Assembly (NCBI GenBank): GCA_963933055.1 | Contig: CAWVSY010000065.1 | Coordinates: 1-19,156, forward strand | Source: Oleispira sp963933055 | GTDB lineage: Bacteria > Pseudomonadota > Gammaproteobacteria > Pseudomonadales > Oceanobacteraceae | Direction: 5' to 3' | Length of the DNA: 19,156 nt | Shown here: one piece after another, positions 16,316 to 19,156 of the stretch | Position numbering within the stretch: the stretch's first letter is position 1 | Layout: each line of letters opens with the position of its first letter | Notes under the pieces: generated by a model | What the model saw: only the letters and a program-made list of their open reading frames with translations | The model's database searches: none | What the model was told of the DNA's origin: nothing | Made by a program: the position numbers and the translations under genes

Positions 16316-16451
16316 CTATTTAAGACAGTCTTTCCCTGCGCCTTCTTTCTAAATTTATTTTACGTACTAATTTGCCAGATTTTTACTAAGTTGCAACTCA
16401 AACGACGACTTTATTGATAAAAACGCTTACAACTCTTTCTATGCCGCCTTA

Positions 16452-18019
16452 TCAGGCTGCTAACTGCCCATAATTCGATAACTTTTCGATATTATGAACC
16501 ATACAATACAGCTGCCATTGTGCTTCAACTTTCTTTTTCCCACGCAAGCTAAAGCGATTCAGTTTTTTATTCGTACCAATGTTTGCAAATACGGGCTCGA
16601 CTACCGACATTCTGTGGCTGTAAATCTGCTTCCCATATTTACTATCGACACGATGTTTCATCCAGTCAGTAAAAGTAGGCTTACGTTTATGATCGAGTAT
16701 AAATGACACCTGCCTGCCACTGCCTTTTCTGTGATCTGCTGATGCTGGGTTTTGCATACACTTGGCTTTTAAATCACAGTTTCTGCACTGCAATAAACGC
16801 CCATTAAAAAATGCTTTTGATACTCCCGCTTGGTCAACTCGATTTCCAATATGACTTATCGTTTCTCCTGCAGGACAAATGCACTGAAGTTTTATCGGAT
16901 CAAATTCAAACTCGCTTGAAGGTATAACTTGCCGAACTCTATCTTTCTTTAGCTTCTGATGGCGCTTGCCATATTTTTCTTTTTGATTAATAAATTTAGG
17001 GTCGCGGCTTCGAAATTTATTATCAGGTATATACGCATTAATATTATCTTCGTGCAGATATTTCATATTCGCTTCGTTAGCAAAGCCTGTATCTGCCGTC
17101 ACAATTGTGCCTTCAGAAAATATGTTTTCACTTATGCCTAAGCGTTGATACTTATCTTTAATATTCTCTAAAACAGGCTTTAAAGTGTGGTGTTCTTGAC
17201 CTTCTCCGAAAGCTTGAGCATCAATAACTATTTGATGCTTTTTATCCACAGTCGCAACGCCGTTGTAACCTTGTATCGTCCCCTTACTGGTTGTCATCTT
17301 TCCAGATTGATTATCAGTAATATTACTCTTTACTTCTTTTGGTCTTTTTCCTTGCCCCATCCTTGGGGTTGCATCTTTAGGAAATTATTAATTTTGTCGT
17401 GTGCTTTATTTAAAGTTTCAATTGCTTGCTCTGCCCTTAACTTACGCTGTTCATCCAGTGTATCACTGCCATCGATGTTCTTATGTTCACTGACATGATG
17501 ACCAATTAAGCGTTTAATCTTCGCGCGTTTTTCTTCTAGCTCTTTTAATGTACCTGACCATTCTTTTGCTGAGTTTGATGACATTTTACAGCCATCAATA
17601 GCGAAAAGTTCGTTGCCTAATAAACCTTGCTCTTGGCAGATTAGAAGGACTTGCTCAAATAGCATTTCTATTTCTTCTGCGTTGCTACTTACAAAGGCGG
17701 CGATCGTAGTGAAGTGAGGAACCGTATCGCAAGAGAGCGCTTTAAATATGATGTTAGTTTCACAGCACCATTGAATTTCACGGCTTGAGGTAATGCCTTT
17801 TGAATAGGCGAACAAAATTATTTTTAAGAGAATAGCGGGATCATAAGCAGGTCGACCGCCGTCATTATTTTTAAACTTAGGATAAAATATTGAGAGATCG
17901 AGCTTGGTATCTATTAAGAAATGAACAGCGTACTCAAATGTTCCTGGCTGTAATTGATCTTTATAGTTTATGACGACCATAGATGTTTGGTCGTAATTAT
18001 AAGGAATAAACTTAGGCAT
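16452..18019 (-). pseudogene. IS1182-like DDE transposase, frameshifted
   Basis: Two overlapping minus-strand frames form one transposase: the N-terminal part (18019 to 17330, 229 codons) and the C-terminal part (to 16452). The N-part has the DUF772-like region (GGRPAYDPAILLKIILFAY, GITSSREIQWCCE) and the first catalytic Asp in FAIDGCKMSSNSAKEWSG. The C-part has the second Asp in VTADTGFANEANMKYL, a cysteine-rich zinc-ribbon-like segment (CICPAGE, CRNCDLKAKC), and the final Glu in SVVEPVFANIG. The match changes frame at 17380-17385: restoring one T to AATTTCC would read NNFPKDATPRMGQGKRPKEV continuously. No classical slippery heptamer is there, so a one-base deletion is more likely than programmed frameshifting. 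AGAGGTG precedes the ATG at 18019. Confidence 0.85.
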
Positions 18020-18025
18020 TTTTCA

Positions 18026-18040
18026 CCTCTTAATAAGAGG
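18026..18040 (-). promoter_or_regulatory. Hairpin covering the transposase ribosome site
   Basis: CCTCTT-AAT-AAGAGG forms a 6-bp stem. On the minus-strand transcript its 3' arm is the AGAGG of the transposase Shine-Dalgarno, so pairing would hide it. Several IS elements use such hairpins to block expression from outside transcription (established for IS10 and IS50; inferred here). Confidence 0.45.
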
Positions 18041-18072
18041 TACTATTTTAACAAAATATGAAGTAAAAATAA

Positions 18073-18088
18073 GGTTTTCTACAGCCTC
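18073..18088 (-). repeat. IS terminal inverted repeat, right
   Basis: GGTTTTCTACAGCCTC on the plus strand, the reverse complement of the left end apart from one A. It is followed directly by AACG, the direct repeat of the target. Confidence 0.88.
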
Positions 18089-18216
18089 AACGCTGCCAAC
18101 AACGGCAGACTTGTAGTTGTGATTTTTGTGCAATAATGACGTAGCCATGCACAAAAAGCGCGGCTGCAAGGCTGTCCAAGCCACGAAGTGGCTGATGTTG
18201 CTTGGCCTTGTTAGCT
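18089..18216 (-). other. VCR-like attC site, interrupted at its core by the IS
   Basis: Read on the minus strand: box R'' AGCTAAC (18210-18216), L'' GCCAAGCAAC (18197-18206), a long imperfect stem including CTTTTTGTGCA pairing with TGCACAAAAA, L' GTTGTTGGC (18095-18103), then the core GCGTT, which continues as GTTATGT across the IS. L'' carries one extra G relative to L', the unpaired base typical of attC hairpins. The TAACAA start and GCGTTA end resemble Vibrio cholerae repeats and fix the orientation. It starts eight bases after the stop of the membrane-protein cassette gene. Confidence 0.85.
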
Positions 18217-18224
18217 TGGTTTTA

Positions 18225-18635
18225 TTAGTGGGCTCTTATTCCACAGACTACAAAAAGAATTGCACCCCAAAAAAACCATCCACCAGTGGAAATCACACCC
18301 AAAATACTGCCCACGACATACTGTTTAAGTGATTCACAATTTAAAGCTACGGAATAAAAAATTAGCACAAGAAGTGCCAAAAAATAAGAAATACACCCAG
18401 CAAAAAAACCGAGACCAGCCCCTAAGTTATTACACTCATACATCGTAGGTATAACAAGCCGCAAAACTAACTCTATATATGGTAATAAAAAGGCATCACG
18501 AAAAATTAGAATTGTAAATAGTACTAATACCAATGAAATAAAAACAGGATTGAAAACCCTAAAGTATTTACTAACATCAGGTTCATCACTATCGACTGTT
18601 TTTCCATCACTTTCTGATTCAACTATATTTTTCAT
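18225..18635 (-). CDS. Small multi-pass membrane protein, unknown (integron cassette gene)
   Basis: I do not recognise the family. The 136-residue product has an acidic, soluble N-terminus (about residues 1-27) and three or four hydrophobic segments: about 29-60 (VFISLVLVLFTILIF, then YIELVLRLVIP), 74-99 (LGFFAGCISYFLALLVLIFY) and 108-133 (VVGSILGVISTGGWFFWGAILFVVC). There is no cleavable signal peptide, so an inner-membrane location is predicted. The start codon lies 18 bases after the core of attC 18654-18757, and the stop lies eight bases before the R'' box of the next attC: a textbook one-gene cassette of about 570 bp. The ribosome site is weak. It is transcribed towards the IS, whose insertion lies beyond its attC and leaves the gene intact. 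Confidence 0.75.
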   Translation of the reverse strand: MKNIVESESDGKTVDSDEPDVSKYFRVFNPVFISLVLVLFTILIFRDAFLLPYIELVLRLVIPTMYECNNLGAGLGFFAGCISYFLALLVLIFYSVALNCESLKQYVVGSILGVISTGGWFFWGAILFVVCGIRAH

Positions 18636-18653
18636 GGATTTACACTTTTATAA

Positions 18654-18757
18654 AGCTAACGCCTTGCTCAACGGCGTAGTATATTTGGCGGTTTTTATGC
18701 GGCTCTTTGCATAAAAAGTGACAAATATACGGAGTCCGTTGCAGCTTTTTGTTAGGG
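18654..18757 (-). other. attC site (integron recombination site), well formed
   Basis: Read on the minus strand: R'' CCCTAAC (18751-18757), L'' GCTGCAACGG, a nearly perfect inner stem (GTATATTTG with CAAATATAC, and CTTTTTATGC with GCATAAAAA), L' CCGTTGAGC, then core GCGTTAGCT (GTTAGCT at 18654-18660). One extra base in L'' is the expected extrahelical position. About 104 bp long, VCR-like size. The core deviates from GTTRRRY at one position. Confidence 0.9.
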
Positions 18758-19100
18758 GTTTAATTCACTTCGGACTTTGATACGTCTCTCCGGAGTTGCT
18801 CATTCCCCTAGTTCTTTTTTATTCATTTACTTCAGGGGGATGGCTGCTCCCGAAGTACCTTCTTTGTAACGCGCTTAGAATTTTATTCAGTCCCTTCGCT
18901 TTTCATATCAGACGAAGCGAAGAACTCTAAATTAACGGTGCAGTTTTTAATAACTGTTGCCCCGCAACTTAAGCGGTGAAATTACTCGCTATCACAGCGC
19001 TTAACTTTTGCTTTGATCATGGGTTAATTCTAGCCGTTTTGCTTCACTGCGGCGCACTCTTTTTGACGCTTAGGCTACCGTAGCATTCTACTTTTACGAC
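18758..19100 (-). other. Integron cassette without an intact gene
   Basis: About 345 bases between two attC cores. On the minus strand only very short frames exist (12 codons or fewer from ATG), and the plus strand offers nothing better than a 9-codon frame. The one notable frame is the interrupted 45-codon reading at 18883-19020. The cassette may be non-coding, regulatory, or a decayed gene. Confidence 0.55.
18883..19020 (-). pseudogene. Possible short gene interrupted by one in-frame stop
   Basis: From ATG at 19020 the frame reads MIKAKVKRCDSE, then TAA (18982-18984), then 32 further open codons (FHRLSCGATVIKN, continuing NLEFFASSDMKSEGTE) to a second TAA. The continuity and protein-like composition suggest a 45-residue product inactivated by a nonsense change, but I do not recognise it and there is no good ribosome site. 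A chance open stretch is possible. Confidence 0.3.
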
Positions 19101-19107
19101 CCCTAAC
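19101..19107 (-). other. attC core (R') at the edge of a second IS
   Basis: Minus-strand GTTAGGG, close to GTTRRRY (last base deviates), starts the gene-less cassette. The remainder of its attC would lie beyond the IS end at 19108, outside the window. Confidence 0.5.
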
Positions 19108-19156
19108 CAGGCTGTAGAAAAATTAACTTTTGAGCAAGTAAATCTTTATACAGCCA
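19108..19156. mobile_element. Left end of a second, related IS (truncated by the window)
   Basis: AGGCTGTAGAAAAA at 19109-19122 is identical over 14 bases to the left end of the complete IS at 16300, and like it follows AAC plus one base. The sequence then diverges, so it is a relative, not a second copy. Near the window edge TTTATACAGCC mirrors the first bases with one mismatch, so a short inverted-repeat element, or an arm of an attC, is an alternative reading. Confidence 0.5.

Larger units (their letters stand above)
16299..18088 (-). mobile_element. IS1182-like insertion sequence, inserted in an attC core
   Basis: A complete element of about 1,790 bp. Its ends are inverted repeats: GAGGCTGTAGAAAAACC at the left and GGTTTTCTACAGCCTC at the right, matching apart from one extra A, with weaker similarity continuing inward. 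It is flanked by a direct repeat AAC (or AACG if the outermost G is counted as target) at 16296-16299 and 18089-18092. It carries one transposase reading frame, broken by a frameshift. The insertion splits the core GTT of an integron attC site. The family assignment rests on the transposase sequence and the size. A 14-base stretch identical to its left end recurs at 19109-19122. Confidence 0.9.

Noticed and set aside
17336..17350. Programmed -1 frameshift at the A-run GGAAAAAG in the transposase
   Set aside because: The family-like reading already changes frame about 35-45 bases earlier in the message, so the slip would be at the wrong place.
18126..18332. 68-codon plus-strand frame with a hydrophobic stretch
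   Set aside because: It lies across the attC hairpin and the end of the membrane-protein gene; the apparent start falls in the attC stem. Better explained by attC structure.
1..19156. CRISPR arrays, tRNA or rRNA genes
   Set aside because: No regularly spaced repeats and no tRNA-like cloverleaf or rRNA sequence were seen on either strand.

Overview
The window looks like chromosome from a marine gammaproteobacterium, probably of Oceanospirillales/Pseudomonas-like affinity. That placement is inferred from a hexameric-type citrate synthase close to E. coli GltA, a CheV, an AraC regulator of the PF12625 type, a TIGR03643-FeS photolyase pair, moderate-to-low GC and VCR-like attC sites. It has two parts: about 15.3 kb of ordinary chromosome, then a right-hand accessory segment (about 15.47-19.16 kb).

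Left to right: citrate synthase (1-1281, +) with a clear terminator; a soluble helical protein with a CheZ-like motif (1432-2025, +); a MOSC-domain protein (-) whose promoter carries a perfect 14+14 bp palindrome; CheV (-) divergent from a degenerate EAL-HDOD signalling protein (+). Next is a three-gene minus-strand operon in transcription order: an alkyl-DHAP-synthase-like flavoprotein, a GlpD-type glycerol-3-phosphate dehydrogenase and an FGGY kinase. It diverges from an AraC-family regulator, which is followed by an alpha/beta hydrolase-OsmC fusion. Then come a TIGR03643/DUF2805 small protein and an iron-sulfur bacterial cryptochrome/photolyase, preceded by a long inverted repeat, and a convergent classical SDR dehydrogenase.

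The accessory segment reads as an integron cassette array on the minus strand. No integrase is in view, so it is either the distal part of a chromosomal integron or a cluster of attC sites lacking an integrase. Two good attC sites (18089-18216 and 18654-18757), one weaker attC (15858-15917) and one more core site at the right edge (19101-19107) separate four small cassettes. These hold a stretch with no intact gene, a small membrane protein, a small secreted four-cysteine protein, and a decayed 4HBT-type thioesterase with a lost start codon plus an internal deletion/frameshift.

A 1.79-kb IS1182-like element with a frameshifted transposase sits exactly in the core GTT of one attC. A second, related IS end begins next to the GTT of the attC core at the right edge. 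Two junctions of the same kind suggest this IS group targets attC core sites, which is the most interesting observation here. The glycerol-phosphate/ether-lipid-like operon is the best candidate for an incompletely described metabolic system.
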